Counted from the stretch's first letter, positions 26,576 to 35,829 are shown. The stretch is DNA of 64,000 nucleotides from Flavobacteriales bacterium UBA7430 (GCA_002478765.1 DLQO01000050.1:7657-71656); one strand, 5' to 3'. Translations and numbers: made by a program. Notes: generated from the sequence alone by a model not told the origin.

Positions 26576-27420
26576 TACAAGTTGTTGAGTGTCCGAGAGA
26601 TGCCATGCAAGGTGTTGCTAATTTCATTTCAACGGAGAAGAAGGCCGAATACATCAATTTGCTTTTAAAAGTTGGTTTTCATACCATTGATTTTGGGTCT
26701 TTTGTTTCTCCAAAAGCCATCCCACAAATGCGCGATACAGAGGCTGTGCTTTCAAAGTTAAATTTAGATGATACAGATTCGAAGTTACTAGCTATCGTCG
26801 CAAATCAGAGAGGTGCAGCGCAGGCTTCTTCCTTTGATGAGATTCAATTTTTAGGATACCCATTTTCAATCTCAGAAATTTTCCAACAACGAAATACAAA
26901 TCGATCTATTAAAGATTCTCTCGTTCTGGTAGATGAGATTAAGAATTTATGTGAGTCTAAAAATAAGAATTTGGTGGTTTATCTTTCGATGGCTTTTGGA
27001 AATCCTTACGGCGAACACTGGGACATTGATGTTGTAGCAGAGTGGGTAAAAGTTTTGTCAAAAATGGGAGTGCGCCATGTAGCTCTATCTGACACCATTG
27101 GTGCTTCTTGTAAAGAAACGATTCACCCTTTGTTTTCTCAGTTGATTCCTGAGTTTGATCAAGTGACTTTTGGTGCTCATTTACATACAACCCCTGAAAA
27201 CTGGAAAGAAAAAATTTTAGCAGCCTATCAAGCCGGATGTGTTCGGTTTGACACTGCAATACAAGGTTACGGTGGGTGTCCTTTTGCAAAGGATGATTTG
27301 ATTGGAAACATGCCTACGGAAAAAGTTCTTTCTTTTTTGAATGAGCAAAAAATGAACTCAGGCCTTAATGCTTTAGCTTTCGAGTCATCTTACAACAAGG
27401 CTTTAGAGATCTTTAGGTGA
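26572..27420 (+). CDS. Hydroxymethylglutaryl-CoA lyase
   Basis: A 282-residue TIM-barrel HMGL-like enzyme. The N-terminus EVCPRDAMQGV-like segment (here VECPRDAMQGV) carries the catalytic Arg-Asp, and HTIDFGSFVSPKAIPQMRD matches the family. The metal-binding GAHLHTT and the C-terminal GYGGCPFAKDDLIGNMPTE with the catalytic Cys are all intact. It splits HMG-CoA to acetyl-CoA and acetoacetate in leucine breakdown. The ATG overlaps the stop of the PorE-like gene by 4 nt (ATGA), a strong sign of coupled translation, although the two products have no obvious shared function. Confidence 0.92.
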   Translation: MIQVVECPRDAMQGVANFISTEKKAEYINLLLKVGFHTIDFGSFVSPKAIPQMRDTEAVLSKLNLDDTDSKLLAIVANQRGAAQASSFDEIQFLGYPFSISEIFQQRNTNRSIKDSLVLVDEIKNLCESKNKNLVVYLSMAFGNPYGEHWDIDVVAEWVKVLSKMGVRHVALSDTIGASCKETIHPLFSQLIPEFDQVTFGAHLHTTPENWKEKILAAYQAGCVRFDTAIQGYGGCPFAKDDLIGNMPTEKVLSFLNEQKMNSGLNALAFESSYNKALEIFR

Positions 27421-27512
27421 AAAATATTAGGTCATGATTTCATGGAGTCATCGCTGTTAATATTCTTTCAGCACCTTTTTTAAGATCAAGGAATCTTTTT
27501 GTTGTATTGTGG

Positions 27513-27520
27513 TATATTTG
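27513..27520 (+). promoter_or_regulatory. Promoter -7 box of the helicase gene at 27544
   Basis: A perfect TATATTTG, 23 nt upstream of the TTG start. Confidence 0.55.
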
Positions 27521-27543
27521 CGAGGAATTAAACCACGGTAACT

Positions 27544-28656
27544 TTGAAGAGTTTTAAAGAATTAGGCGTACACAAAGATTTTGTAAAAGCATTGGATGGC
27601 TTGAATATTTCTATACCATCAGAAATTCAAATTTTATCGATACCTGTTTTGTTAGGTGATCGTACTGATTTTATTGGCCGCGCACAAACAGGAACAGGGA
27701 AAACAGCTGCTTTTGGGCTGCCATTACTCCAAAGTGTTGATGTTTCGAGAAATGAGATTCAAGGTCTTGTTTTATGCCCCACGCGTGAGTTAGGGCAACA
27801 GATTGCAAAGTCCTTGTTCAGGTTCACTAAATTTTCAGATAAGATCTTCACTGAAGCGGTTTATGGTGGAGAAAAGATTGACCGACAAATTGGCGCTTTA
27901 CGGCGACCTACCCATATTGTAGTTGCTACACCGGGACGTCTCATTGATTTGTTAAAGCGCAAAGCTTTGAGCTTAGATAAAGTGAAAACAGTGATTCTAG
28001 ACGAGGCAGATGAAATGTTGAGTATGGGCTTTAAAAAGGAGCTCAATCAAATCTTAGATTTTGTCCCTCAAGAGGCCAATAAATGGTTGTTTTCTGCTAC
28101 AATGCCTCATGACATCAGAGAAATGATTAAAGAGCACCTTTCGGATGATGCGCATAGAGTTGAAACGAGTGGTAAAACATTAGTCAATGAAAATATAGAG
28201 CACAAATACTTTGTATGTGATGAGGAGGAAAAGTTGCATGTTTTGTTGCAGTTTATTAACTCACAATACAAGGAAAGAGGAATTATTTTTTGCAGAACAA
28301 AAAAAGCGACCCAACATCTAGCAAAGCAGCTTATTGCTAAAAATATATCGACCGACGCCATTCATGGAGATTTGTATCAAAAGGAACGTGATAAGGTGTT
28401 ACGTGCATTTAAAAAAGAAAAATTACAACTTATTGTAGCAACAGACATTGCTGCTAGAGGATTGGATATAGATGCACTTTCGTATGTAGTACATTACCAA
28501 TTGCCTGAAAGTGAAGAGTATTACACTCACAGAAGTGGGCGAACAGCACGTGCTGGAAACTCAGGGTTATCTATGGCTTTTGTTACGGCTTTCGAAAGCA
28601 ATAAATTAAGGGCGTACGAAAAGAGTCTCGATATTTCATTTGAAAGGGTCCGTTAA
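27544..28656 (+). CDS. DEAD-box RNA helicase, minimal core
   Basis: A 370-residue helicase that consists of little more than the two RecA domains. It has Q motif IPSEIQILSIP, Walker [28 protein letters not shown] in [24 protein letters not shown] and HRSGRTARAG. There is no C-terminal extension, unlike DeaD/CsdA or RhlE. The start is TTG (MKSFKELGVHKDFVKAL); no nearby ATG preserves the Q-motif upstream aromatic, and a -7 box lies at the right distance. It is tail-to-tail with another DEAD-box gene 42 nt away. Confidence 0.9.
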   Translation: MKSFKELGVHKDFVKALDGLNISIPSEIQILSIPVLLGDRTDFIGRAQTGTGKTAAFGLPLLQSVDVSRNEIQGLVLCPTRELGQQIAKSLFRFTKFSDKIFTEAVYGGEKIDRQIGALRRPTHIVVATPGRLIDLLKRKALSLDKVKTVILDEADEMLSMGFKKELNQILDFVPQEANKWLFSATMPHDIREMIKEHLSDDAHRVETSGKTLVNENIEHKYFVCDEEEKLHVLLQFINSQYKERGIIFCRTKKATQHLAKQLIAKNISTDAIHGDLYQKERDKVLRAFKKEKLQLIVATDIAARGLDIDALSYVVHYQLPESEEYYTHRSGRTARAGNSGLSMAFVTAFESNKLRAYEKSLDISFERVR

Positions 28657-28698
28657 GTCTACTATGCTGAATCTTATTACATTACCACAACATACATT

Positions 28699-29841
28699 TT
28701 AGAAACTTTTCAAGTCTAAATGCTCACTATCAATCATGTCTACCCATTTCTTCATTTTCTTCTGAATGATTTTGAAATGGTGTTTATCCTCAGGCGTTAT
28801 CAAAGAAATGGCACTTCCAGGTGACTCTGCTCTTCCTGTTCTCCCTATACGATGAATGTAGTCTTTGGGTGATCTTGGTAATTCGTAGTTGATGACATGT
28901 GGAAGGAATTCAATGTCGATTCCACGAGCAAGTAAGTCAGTAGCGACAAGAACTCTGAGTGTTCCCGCTTTAAATTTTGCTAACGATTCAAGTCTTGCCG
29001 TTTGACTTTTTTTGCTGTGAATTGCCGATGCGTCAATTCCATTTTTCCGCAGCTTGTCCGCTATGTTGTCGGCTTTATAGGTTGATGCTGCAAAGACTAA
29101 CACTTGTTGCAAGTCATTTTTCTTAATCAAATAGCGCAGTAGCGGGCCTTTGTTTCCTTCACTAACCCAGTATCCTGTTTGTTTAATCAACTCTATTGAA
29201 TCTTCTTCTGCTTCTATTTTTATTAAGATAGGATCTTCAAGTATCAGCTGATTAATCGATTTAACATCATCGCTTAAGGTTGCTGAAAAGAGTAGGTTTT
29301 GACGTTTTTTAGGAAGGAGTTTGAAGATGCGGTCAATTTCATCTTTAAATCCCATACCCAATATTTTATCTGCTTCATCAAGTACAAGAGTCTTGATTTC
29401 GGAAAGATGTACGGCATTAGATTCCACTAAATCTAGCAGTCTTCCTGGTGTTGAAACCAATACATTAACATTGTTAAGTGCTTGCATTTGAGGGTTTATA
29501 GAAACCCCACCATATACTGCCAATGTTTTTATTCTTTCTGGTAGCGATGAACCAAATTGCTGGAACACGTCTTTCACCTGAACAGCAAGTTCTCTCGTAG
29601 GAACCAATACCAGAACATTTACATGACGATTCTTATTGGCGGAATCATTTTGCAGTTGATTCAATATCGGTAAGGTGTAGCTTGCTGTTTTCCCGGATCC
29701 TGTTTTCGCAATTCCAAGTATGTCTCTACCCTTTAAGATTGCGGGAATTGCTTCTTTTTGAATCGGAAAGGGATTCATTAATTTCTGAGTCGTTAGAACG
29801 CTTAATAATGACTTAGATAAACCTAAAGATGAAAAAGACAT
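28699..29841 (-). CDS. DEAD-box RNA helicase, RhlE-like
   Basis: A 380-residue helicase with FSSLGLSKSLLSVL and the Q motif MNPFPIQKEAIPAI. The other motifs are Walker [33 protein letters not shown] in VLDEADKILGMGF, SATLSDD, ATDLLARGIDIEF and [10 protein letters not shown]. The GRTGRA (not GRTARA) motif VI and the short tail resemble the RhlE subgroup. It is clearly different from the convergent helicase at 27544, so this is not a recent tandem copy. The exact RNA target is unknown. Confidence 0.9.
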   Translation of the reverse strand: MSFSSLGLSKSLLSVLTTQKLMNPFPIQKEAIPAILKGRDILGIAKTGSGKTASYTLPILNQLQNDSANKNRHVNVLVLVPTRELAVQVKDVFQQFGSSLPERIKTLAVYGGVSINPQMQALNNVNVLVSTPGRLLDLVESNAVHLSEIKTLVLDEADKILGMGFKDEIDRIFKLLPKKRQNLLFSATLSDDVKSINQLILEDPILIKIEAEEDSIELIKQTGYWVSEGNKGPLLRYLIKKNDLQQVLVFAASTYKADNIADKLRKNGIDASAIHSKKSQTARLESLAKFKAGTLRVLVATDLLARGIDIEFLPHVINYELPRSPKDYIHRIGRTGRAESPGSAISLITPEDKHHFKIIQKKMKKWVDMIDSEHLDLKSF

Positions 29842-29962
29842 ATGAATTAAATTGTGATTAAGGGTTTTTAATGAAATTAATGTTTTGCTGCATCATTTGT
29901 ATGACCACTCAAACCTCTTTTTTTGTCAAGATTATTTCATGAGTTGTGAGTAGTAATAAGTT

Positions 29963-30529
29963 TTAAAAATGATTTTTAATCAGCTGTATATTTAATTCGT
30001 GAACAGGCAAACCTACGACGTTAAAATAAGAACCTTCAATTTTAGTAATGCCTATAGCGCCTATCCATTCTTGGATGCCATAAGAACCTGCTTTGTCTAA
30101 AGGTTTGTATGTTTTGATGTAATATTCGATTTCTGACGCATTGAGTTCCTTGAAAAAGACTTTTGTGCTGCAAGAAAATGAAGTGATTGTATCTTTTGAT
30201 TTAATACAGACACCCGAAACAACCACATGACTTTTATTGGACAAGCTCTCAAGCATTTTTCTGGCTTCAGCTTCATCTTTGGGCTTTCCCAGAATCTTTT
30301 GATCTAATATCACCACAGTGTCTGCGGTAATTATAATTTGGTTTTCACCAACATCTGGAAAAGCCGAAGCTTTCTGCTTGGCAAGATATTCCGCTACTTT
30401 TGGAACAGGTAAATTTTTTGGAAAGATCTCATCTATTGGCCGAACCTCAACATTGAAATCGTAGTCAAGTAGTGCCAACAATTCTTTTCTCCTAGGTGAC
30501 TGAGATGCGAGTGTGATGATTTTCGTCAT
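29963..30529 (-). CDS. maf: Maf-family nucleoside triphosphate pyrophosphatase
   Basis: A 188-residue protein with the Maf signature LASQSPRRKELLALL at the N-terminus, IITADTVVILD and the conserved DKAGSYGIQEWIGAIGI near the C-terminus. Maf proteins hydrolyse dTTP, UTP or modified nucleotides and have been tied to septum inhibition. The YhdE and YceF subgroups differ in specificity; the Q in YGIQEWIGA favours the dTTP/UTP type (inference). It lies 78 nt downstream of the UbiA-family gene and is probably the last gene of the minus-strand run that begins with ccmB. Confidence 0.93.
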   Translation of the reverse strand: MTKIITLASQSPRRKELLALLDYDFNVEVRPIDEIFPKNLPVPKVAEYLAKQKASAFPDVGENQIIITADTVVILDQKILGKPKDEAEARKMLESLSNKSHVVVSGVCIKSKDTITSFSCSTKVFFKELNASEIEYYIKTYKPLDKAGSYGIQEWIGAIGITKIEGSYFNVVGLPVHELNIQLIKNHF

Positions 30530-30607
30530 GTTATGATATCGATGTTTTCAGAGTTTAATCATGAAACTTTTTGGTATTCGATGAAAAATAAATTTGTACG
30601 ACAAGGT

Positions 30608-31498
30608 TTATTCGATGAAAAAAAACAAACTAATAATCCCAGCAAAAATGATGAATTTAATGAGCTTTGAAATACGTTCGTAATCCATGTTTTCTTTGGC
30701 TTTGTAGATCCATATATTCAATAGGAACAACGGTCCAATGAGAAGAGTCAGAGCGTATGCTAGAGCAACCAATTCACTTTTAAAAATGTATATTGATATT
30801 GAAATGACCATAAAAGCAGTCAGTATACTTAACCATTTCACAAATTCTTTTGTTTTGGGAATGCCCCAAACGGAAGGAAGCGTACGTATTTTAAATCGTT
30901 GATCACCTTCTACGGTCCTGAGGTCTTTGATGATTTCATTCATCAAACTTGATATAAATGCAAAAGCAGCATAAATACACAGTACAACAAGTGGGGATTT
31001 ACTTTCTTGTAAGTGTAATTTTGGGAGAATTTCGAAAGAAGAAAGAGAGAAAACAAACAGTAGCGTTAAAATGGCAACAATGAAGTTGCCAACGAAAAGT
31101 TTTCGTTTAAGTCTCAGACTATATTCCCAAAGAATGTATGATGCAACCGACATGATGGCTCCTAGAACGATGTAATCAAGTTTGTAGGCGACGAAGAACC
31201 CAATAATCACCCCACTTAATGAAAGTATCACGTGAAGAATTAAAGCAACCCTACGCTTGATGCTTCTTCCAACAATTACATTTTTATTTGCGGTGTCTGT
31301 CTGAATGTCAAAGTAGTCGTTAATTACATACCCTCCGGCAGCAATTAAAATCATGCTCAATACCAAAAGTGCAAAATATAAATCTCCCAACACATTTTCT
31401 TTTCCGTAAGCGGGAACCAAAATACTGTATCTCAATAGGTACTGAATTAGTACCATCACGAGTAAGTTTTGAAAACGGATTAGAGTTAAGTATTTCAC
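30608..31498 (-). CDS. UbiA-family prenyltransferase (GGGP synthase-like)
   Basis: A 296-residue polytopic membrane protein with the two Asp-rich prenyl-diphosphate motifs of the UbiA superfamily. Motif 1 is NDYFDIQTD in GGYVINDYFDIQTDTANK and motif 2 is NEIIKDLRTVEGD. Database names for Bacteroidota homologues are usually geranylgeranylglycerol-phosphate geranylgeranyltransferase, but the real acceptor in bacteria is uncertain; menaquinone or heme O prenylation would need different context. It starts 23 nt after the KdsC-like gene and is probably in the same transcript. Confidence 0.85.
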   Translation of the reverse strand: MKYLTLIRFQNLLVMVLIQYLLRYSILVPAYGKENVLGDLYFALLVLSMILIAAGGYVINDYFDIQTDTANKNVIVGRSIKRRVALILHVILSLSGVIIGFFVAYKLDYIVLGAIMSVASYILWEYSLRLKRKLFVGNFIVAILTLLFVFSLSSFEILPKLHLQESKSPLVVLCIYAAFAFISSLMNEIIKDLRTVEGDQRFKIRTLPSVWGIPKTKEFVKWLSILTAFMVISISIYIFKSELVALAYALTLLIGPLFLLNIWIYKAKENMDYERISKLIKFIIFAGIISLFFFIE

Positions 31499-31521
31499 GA
31501 TTCGTTTGGGGGTGTTTTATT

Positions 31522-32043
31522 TTATATAGACCTAGTCGAACTGTCGTTGATCCATTTATCCTGAATTTTAAGCGTTTGTTCTATTACATCACGTACACAT
31601 CCTTCCCCACCTTTTTTGGGAGATACATAATCGGATAGGTTTTTTATTTCTTGAGCTGCATTATCAGGGCAGGTCGGTAGCCCAACCATTTGCATGATTT
31701 GATAATCAGGGAGGTCATCTCCCATATAGAGTATATTTTCGGAGTTTAGATCGTAGATATGCATGAGTTCATTAAGCGCTTCTACCTTATTGTGACAACC
31801 TAAATACACATCGTGAATGCCCAAACGATTCATCCTAGTTTTTACGGCTGCAGAACTACCGCCACTGATAATCGCAACAATCAACCCCTCTTTAACGGCT
31901 AGCTGAAGCGCATATCCATCTCGGGTGTGCATCTTTCTTACCTGTTCACCATCCGGCATGAGTGTTACGGTACCATCAGTTAAAACGCCATCACAATCGA
32001 AAATGAGAGCTTTGATATCCTTTAGTTTGGTTTTATAATTCAT
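31522..32043 (-). CDS. KdsC-like HAD phosphatase
   Basis: A 173-residue capless HAD hydrolase. Motif I is FDCDGVLTDGTV with both catalytic aspartates, motif II is the Ser of IISGGSS, and motif IV is YMGDDLPDYQIM. Size and sequence match KdsC, which makes Kdo from Kdo-8-phosphate as a tetramer. The window also holds a KpsF-type arabinose-5-phosphate isomerase (59839), two steps earlier in that pathway. Related enzymes act on KDN or sialic-acid phosphates, so the substrate is inferred. It overlaps the DUF2520 gene by 11 nt. Confidence 0.87.
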   Translation of the reverse strand: MNYKTKLKDIKALIFDCDGVLTDGTVTLMPDGEQVRKMHTRDGYALQLAVKEGLIVAIISGGSSAAVKTRMNRLGIHDVYLGCHNKVEALNELMHIYDLNSENILYMGDDLPDYQIMQMVGLPTCPDNAAQEIKNLSDYVSPKKGGEGCVRDVIEQTLKIQDKWINDSSTRSI

Positions 32044-32812
32044 CGTTATTTTTGTATATTATAGTTTCGGACAATAATTTGTAAATGTCATGATTTTTTC
32101 CTTTCTCAAGATATTTAAGGTGAGAATCGATGACCTCTTTGTCCTCTCTAACTGCAGGTCCTGTTTGAACATCTTTAGGTTTGTGCTTTGCAACTTTAGA
32201 TGCTGTTTCTTTAATCAAGGGGTGTAAAATATCCAACGGAATACTTTCTTTTTGAAGTATTTCGTCTGAGATCATGTACATGTAATTGCTGAAATTGCAA
32301 GCAAAAACGGCTGCAACATGTAAGACCTTTCTTTGATGAGAATTGATGTTGTACACAATGGGGCTCATCAGTGTCGCTAATCTCATTAAGGTATTGTAGT
32401 CCTCACTTTTTGATGCTTCGATACAAAAAGGTACACCCTTAAAATTGAGTTTTTTCTTTTTGGTAAAGGTTTGAAGTGGGTAAAACACGCCCCTTCTTTT
32501 GTGTTTAATGACGTCTTGATCTATAGCTCCTGACGTGTGAACAATTAGTTTGTCTTTTAAACTTAAGCTGTCCGCAACTTCTGCAATTACGGAGTCCTTA
32601 ACAGTGAGTATGTAGAGATCAGCATTTTGATTTAACTGATCTATTTCAGTCGTGTAATCACATTTAAGTCGACGAGATAGGGATCGAGCTTCTTTTTCAG
32701 ACCTGTTGTAAACTTGAAGAATATTTTGCTCTTTATTTTGAAGTTCTTTGGACAAATGCCAGGCTACGTTACCGGCGCCTAGGATTACAATATTTAACTT
32801 TAACGTACTCAA
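32033..32812 (-). CDS. Rossmann-fold plus DUF2520 oxidoreductase-like protein
   Basis: A 259-residue protein with an N-terminal NADP-type Rossmann domain (NIVILGAGNVAWHLSKEL, a GxGxxAxxL fingerprint). A helical DUF2520 domain occupies the second half (from about residue 130), with AAVFACNFSNYMYMISDEIL and GPAVREDKEVIDSHL. It resembles pyrroline-5-carboxylate reductase or 6-phosphogluconate dehydrogenase folds, but the substrate of this conserved Bacteroidota protein is not known. It is wedged between ccmF (6 nt upstream) and the KdsC-like gene, so it sits in the ccm transcript. Confidence 0.85.
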   Translation of the reverse strand: MSTLKLNIVILGAGNVAWHLSKELQNKEQNILQVYNRSEKEARSLSRRLKCDYTTEIDQLNQNADLYILTVKDSVIAEVADSLSLKDKLIVHTSGAIDQDVIKHKRRGVFYPLQTFTKKKKLNFKGVPFCIEASKSEDYNTLMRLATLMSPIVYNINSHQRKVLHVAAVFACNFSNYMYMISDEILQKESIPLDILHPLIKETASKVAKHKPKDVQTGPAVREDKEVIDSHLKYLEKGKNHDIYKLLSETIIYKNNDEL

Positions 32813-32818
32813 AATATC

Positions 32819-35227
32819 TTATTTTTTAGTTTGTTTGAATAAATGAAGCATTGCAATAAAAGTACCGATAGCCATCAGAATTACTCCAATCCACAACAGG
32901 TTGATGTACGGAAAGATAATAGCTTTCATGACAATGAAAGGCTTTTCATTGTCAATGTGTTCGTATGCTTTTATTTGAATACTTCCCGCTTCTGGGTTTA
33001 CCTCACTAAAAATGAACTTATACTTTAAAGGTCCATCTTCCAGGTAACCCGGAAAGGATTGAGCTACATTATTTTTTACAGCATAAATAGTTTCGGTACT
33101 AGAATATTCACCGATCATGTTTTGCATTTTTAATTTAGCAATCAACATGACGTCTAAAGCCTTTTCACTCTCAAGGTTGGTATTTGCATTTACCAATAAA
33201 CTATCTAAATAAAGGAAGTGTTTGCTGTATATGACGGAGTCTCCCTGTTTGATGTTTATTAGACTTTCTTGGTGGTAAGGGTCATTCTCATCGTGCTCAT
33301 CGACATCTGCATAAGTGAGATGCGAGTAAACGTCGTAGAGCAAAAAGTGTTTGGTGGAAGGTTCAGCCACATTACCCATAATTTCATTCAGCTGTATGAA
33401 TGGGTTTAAGGTAAATTGATATTCAAATTGACCATCTTCCTTGAGGTTAAAGTACTCTACTTCATAGGTTTTGTTAATCCCAATGAGTGTATCTGATTTG
33501 TAGAGAACAAAATACGTACCCATAGCCGTTGTATCTCCTTTTTCCAGTAGAATGTTTTCATTGCTAGGAAAGTCTTTGGCGATAAAACCTTCATTGTTTG
33601 AGATTACATTTTTGTTTGCATTACTTAATAATGCTCCCATAATAACCAATGCAAAACCTATGTGAGCTATGGAAGACCCTGATAAATTCCAGTTGCCCTT
33701 GAGTATTTTTCGCCAATAGAAAAAGTTTGACAAGGCAGCAAATATAGTAGCCCAAAGAAGAGTCAGATATACGGGGTCCCACATTCGAACTGTGAATGCG
33801 ATAACGAAACTGAGGGCCAAAGATGATATTAGGCTTGAGCTAATTTGTTTAAATATCTTTTTCATATCTGACTTTCCATAACTCAAATATTGTGTTATGC
33901 CGATCAGAATAATGATGATGACAGCAATAGGAGCTTGCCATGAATTGTAAAGGTCAATAGCGTCTATTGGAGGAGCCATTTGCGTTCCCAAGACTTTGTT
34001 AATTACAGGTAGGGAGGTAAACCATGTGATTTGAAAAGCAGATATAAATAAGACCATAGACCCTATGAACATCCAAAATTCTCGAGAGCTGGAATCCTCT
34101 TCTTTTTTAACATGCGGTATGCTTTTGAATCGGAAGATTAAAATACAGATCGAAAAAATTACAAAACTGATCAAGTAAATCAGTAATTGATAATCCAAGC
34201 CTCCAGCAAAGGCATGTACAGAAGTATCACCTAATATTCCACTTCGAGTGAGGTAGGAAGAATAAATGACGAGGATAAATGAAAGAATGGTTAAGATAAA
34301 TGTTGATCTTAAAGCGGTCTTACGAGCTCTGTATACAAGCATTAAATGAGCAGCGGCTACCAAAATTATCCACGGAACTAAAGAAGAGTTTTCTACAGGA
34401 TCCCAAGCCCAAAACCCCCCAAAAGAAAGCGATTCGTATGCCCATGCTCCACCCATTAAGATTCCTGTGCCTAGAACCATGATGGCAGCATAGGTCCAGG
34501 GAAGCGCTTCTTGTACCCACTCTGAAAAATTCTTTTTCCACAAGGCAGCAATGGCATAACAAAAGGGAATCATGGTAAGGGAGAAACCCAAGAAAAGGAC
34601 TGGTGGGTGTATAACCATCCAGTAATTTTGCAACAGAGGGTTCAAGCCTCTACCGTCAGCAAACTGAGGTACTATCTCCAGATAGTTAGCCATTTTGGTC
34701 CAAGGTAAACCTATGTTTTCTTCTAGGTTTCTTACCAAAATAAATGGACTGGTTCCTATTTTCACCCCAAACAAATAACCGCCAATAATCATTGAACTGA
34801 GAAAAGCTTGAATGGATGCAACCACTGTTAAAACTGGTGCTTCCCAATTTTTCGCTCTTCTCATTAAAATTACGCCTAGGATAAGATTCCAGAAAATCCA
34901 CAAGAGAAAACTTCCTTCTTGACCTTCCCAAAAGCACGATACCATATAGTGCGTAGGAAGTGATAGAGAAGAATGTTGCCATACGTACTGGTACTCAAAA
35001 TAGTGATTGTAAATCATGATAAACATGCACACGATGATACCTAATACTGACAGCCCATGAACGTAAAAAGAGCCACGAGCCAATGGAGTCCAATTTTTCC
35101 TTAAAGTATCACTTTTTGATGCTTTGTAAAAAGAGAATGCTGACATCAAAGCAGCAACAAAAGCGATGCTGATAAAAGCCTGGCCAATCGTACCTACGAG
35201 GGTGTGTTCTCCAATGTAATCTATCAT
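32819..35227 (-). CDS. ccmF: Cytochrome c heme lyase subunit CcmF
   Basis: An 802-residue membrane protein with about fifteen TM helices. The heme-handling WWD-type loop is GGFWAWDPVENSSLVPWI. Other CcmF landmarks are HYMVSCFWEGQEGSFLLWIF, NPLLQNYWMVIHPPVLFLGF (with a conserved His-Pro) and YLTRSGILGDTSVHAF. A large periplasmic domain (about 530-760) precedes the last TM helix. It takes heme from CcmE and attaches it to apocytochrome c in the periplasm. It overlaps ccmE by 4 nt and is the last ccm gene of the operon. Confidence 0.95.
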   Translation of the reverse strand: MIDYIGEHTLVGTIGQAFISIAFVAALMSAFSFYKASKSDTLRKNWTPLARGSFYVHGLSVLGIIVCMFIMIYNHYFEYQYVWQHSSLSLPTHYMVSCFWEGQEGSFLLWIFWNLILGVILMRRAKNWEAPVLTVVASIQAFLSSMIIGGYLFGVKIGTSPFILVRNLEENIGLPWTKMANYLEIVPQFADGRGLNPLLQNYWMVIHPPVLFLGFSLTMIPFCYAIAALWKKNFSEWVQEALPWTYAAIMVLGTGILMGGAWAYESLSFGGFWAWDPVENSSLVPWIILVAAAHLMLVYRARKTALRSTFILTILSFILVIYSSYLTRSGILGDTSVHAFAGGLDYQLLIYLISFVIFSICILIFRFKSIPHVKKEEDSSSREFWMFIGSMVLFISAFQITWFTSLPVINKVLGTQMAPPIDAIDLYNSWQAPIAVIIIILIGITQYLSYGKSDMKKIFKQISSSLISSLALSFVIAFTVRMWDPVYLTLLWATIFAALSNFFYWRKILKGNWNLSGSSIAHIGFALVIMGALLSNANKNVISNNEGFIAKDFPSNENILLEKGDTTAMGTYFVLYKSDTLIGINKTYEVEYFNLKEDGQFEYQFTLNPFIQLNEIMGNVAEPSTKHFLLYDVYSHLTYADVDEHDENDPYHQESLINIKQGDSVIYSKHFLYLDSLLVNANTNLESEKALDVMLIAKLKMQNMIGEYSSTETIYAVKNNVAQSFPGYLEDGPLKYKFIFSEVNPEAGSIQIKAYEHIDNEKPFIVMKAIIFPYINLLWIGVILMAIGTFIAMLHLFKQTKK

Positions 35228-35640
35228 AATTTGGGAAGTGTAATGGTGTCTTGTTCAATAAATTGTTGTTCGTTGTATTTTGATGGGCACTTCATTAAAA
35301 TGGTGCTAGCTGTAAAACCTGAATCTGTAGCAAAACCGGTCATTGTGATTTTTTCTGAACGTTCAAAATCTTGAGGTTTTGAATCGTAGAAGTATACTTT
35401 ACGTTCGTTTTGAAGAGAATCGGAGGCATAAAAGGTTAAAACATTTAAGCGTGGCTCAAACAGAATTTCTTTGTCTTTGTTGAGCTCCCCTATGACGGTG
35501 AATTCTCTGCCCATTTGCTTTTCTGCATCGGTAAAAGTGATGTAAGTGCTGGCATTGTAGGTTAATGAAACAATAACACCAATAATAACAGCAACAAGGA
35601 GGATTAAAATGATTTCAGTTTTCTTCATTCTATTCTTCAA
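35224..35640 (-). CDS. ccmE: Heme chaperone CcmE, CXXXY variant
   Basis: A 138-residue protein with an N-terminal TM anchor and an OB-fold periplasmic domain. The position that carries the covalent heme-binding His in E. coli (HXXXY) is Cys here: KCPSKY, Cys118 and Tyr122, a CXXXY motif. This variant is known from archaea and Desulfovibrio-type System I. Two starts are possible: the ATG at 35640, overlapping ccmD by 11 nt, or the one at 35628, 1 nt past the ccmD stop. The second gives 134 residues and looks at least as likely. Confidence 0.9.
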   Translation of the reverse strand: MKNRMKKTEIILILLVAVIIGVIVSLTYNASTYITFTDAEKQMGREFTVIGELNKDKEILFEPRLNVLTFYASDSLQNERKVYFYDSKPQDFERSEKITMTGFATDSGFTASTILMKCPSKYNEQQFIEQDTITLPKL

Positions 35641-35827
35641 GCTTTTTAACTCTTTGGTCTATTCGGAATAAATAGATGGCCAAACCGATGAAGATGATAG
35701 CGATAACAGCCACAACGACATAGATTTTACCATTAGATCGCATTACATCTGCCATTCCAACTGCTTGAGCAAGAGCTGAATTGATGAAAAATAAGCAACA
35801 AATGAGTGTACCAATTAATGACTTCAT
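35630..35827 (-). CDS. ccmD: CcmD-family small membrane protein
   Basis: A 65-residue protein. A signal-peptide-like first helix (MKSLIGTLICCLFFINSALA) is followed by a second helix (KIYVVVAVIAIIFIGLAIYLF) and a basic RIDQRVKKLEE tail. CcmD proteins help release holo-CcmE from CcmABC. The sequence alone is weakly diagnostic, but the position between ccmC and ccmE, the size and the single main TM with a charged cytoplasmic tail make the call solid. Confidence 0.87.
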   Translation of the reverse strand: MKSLIGTLICCLFFINSALAQAVGMADVMRSNGKIYVVVAVIAIIFIGLAIYLFRIDQRVKKLEE

Positions 35828-35829
35828 TT

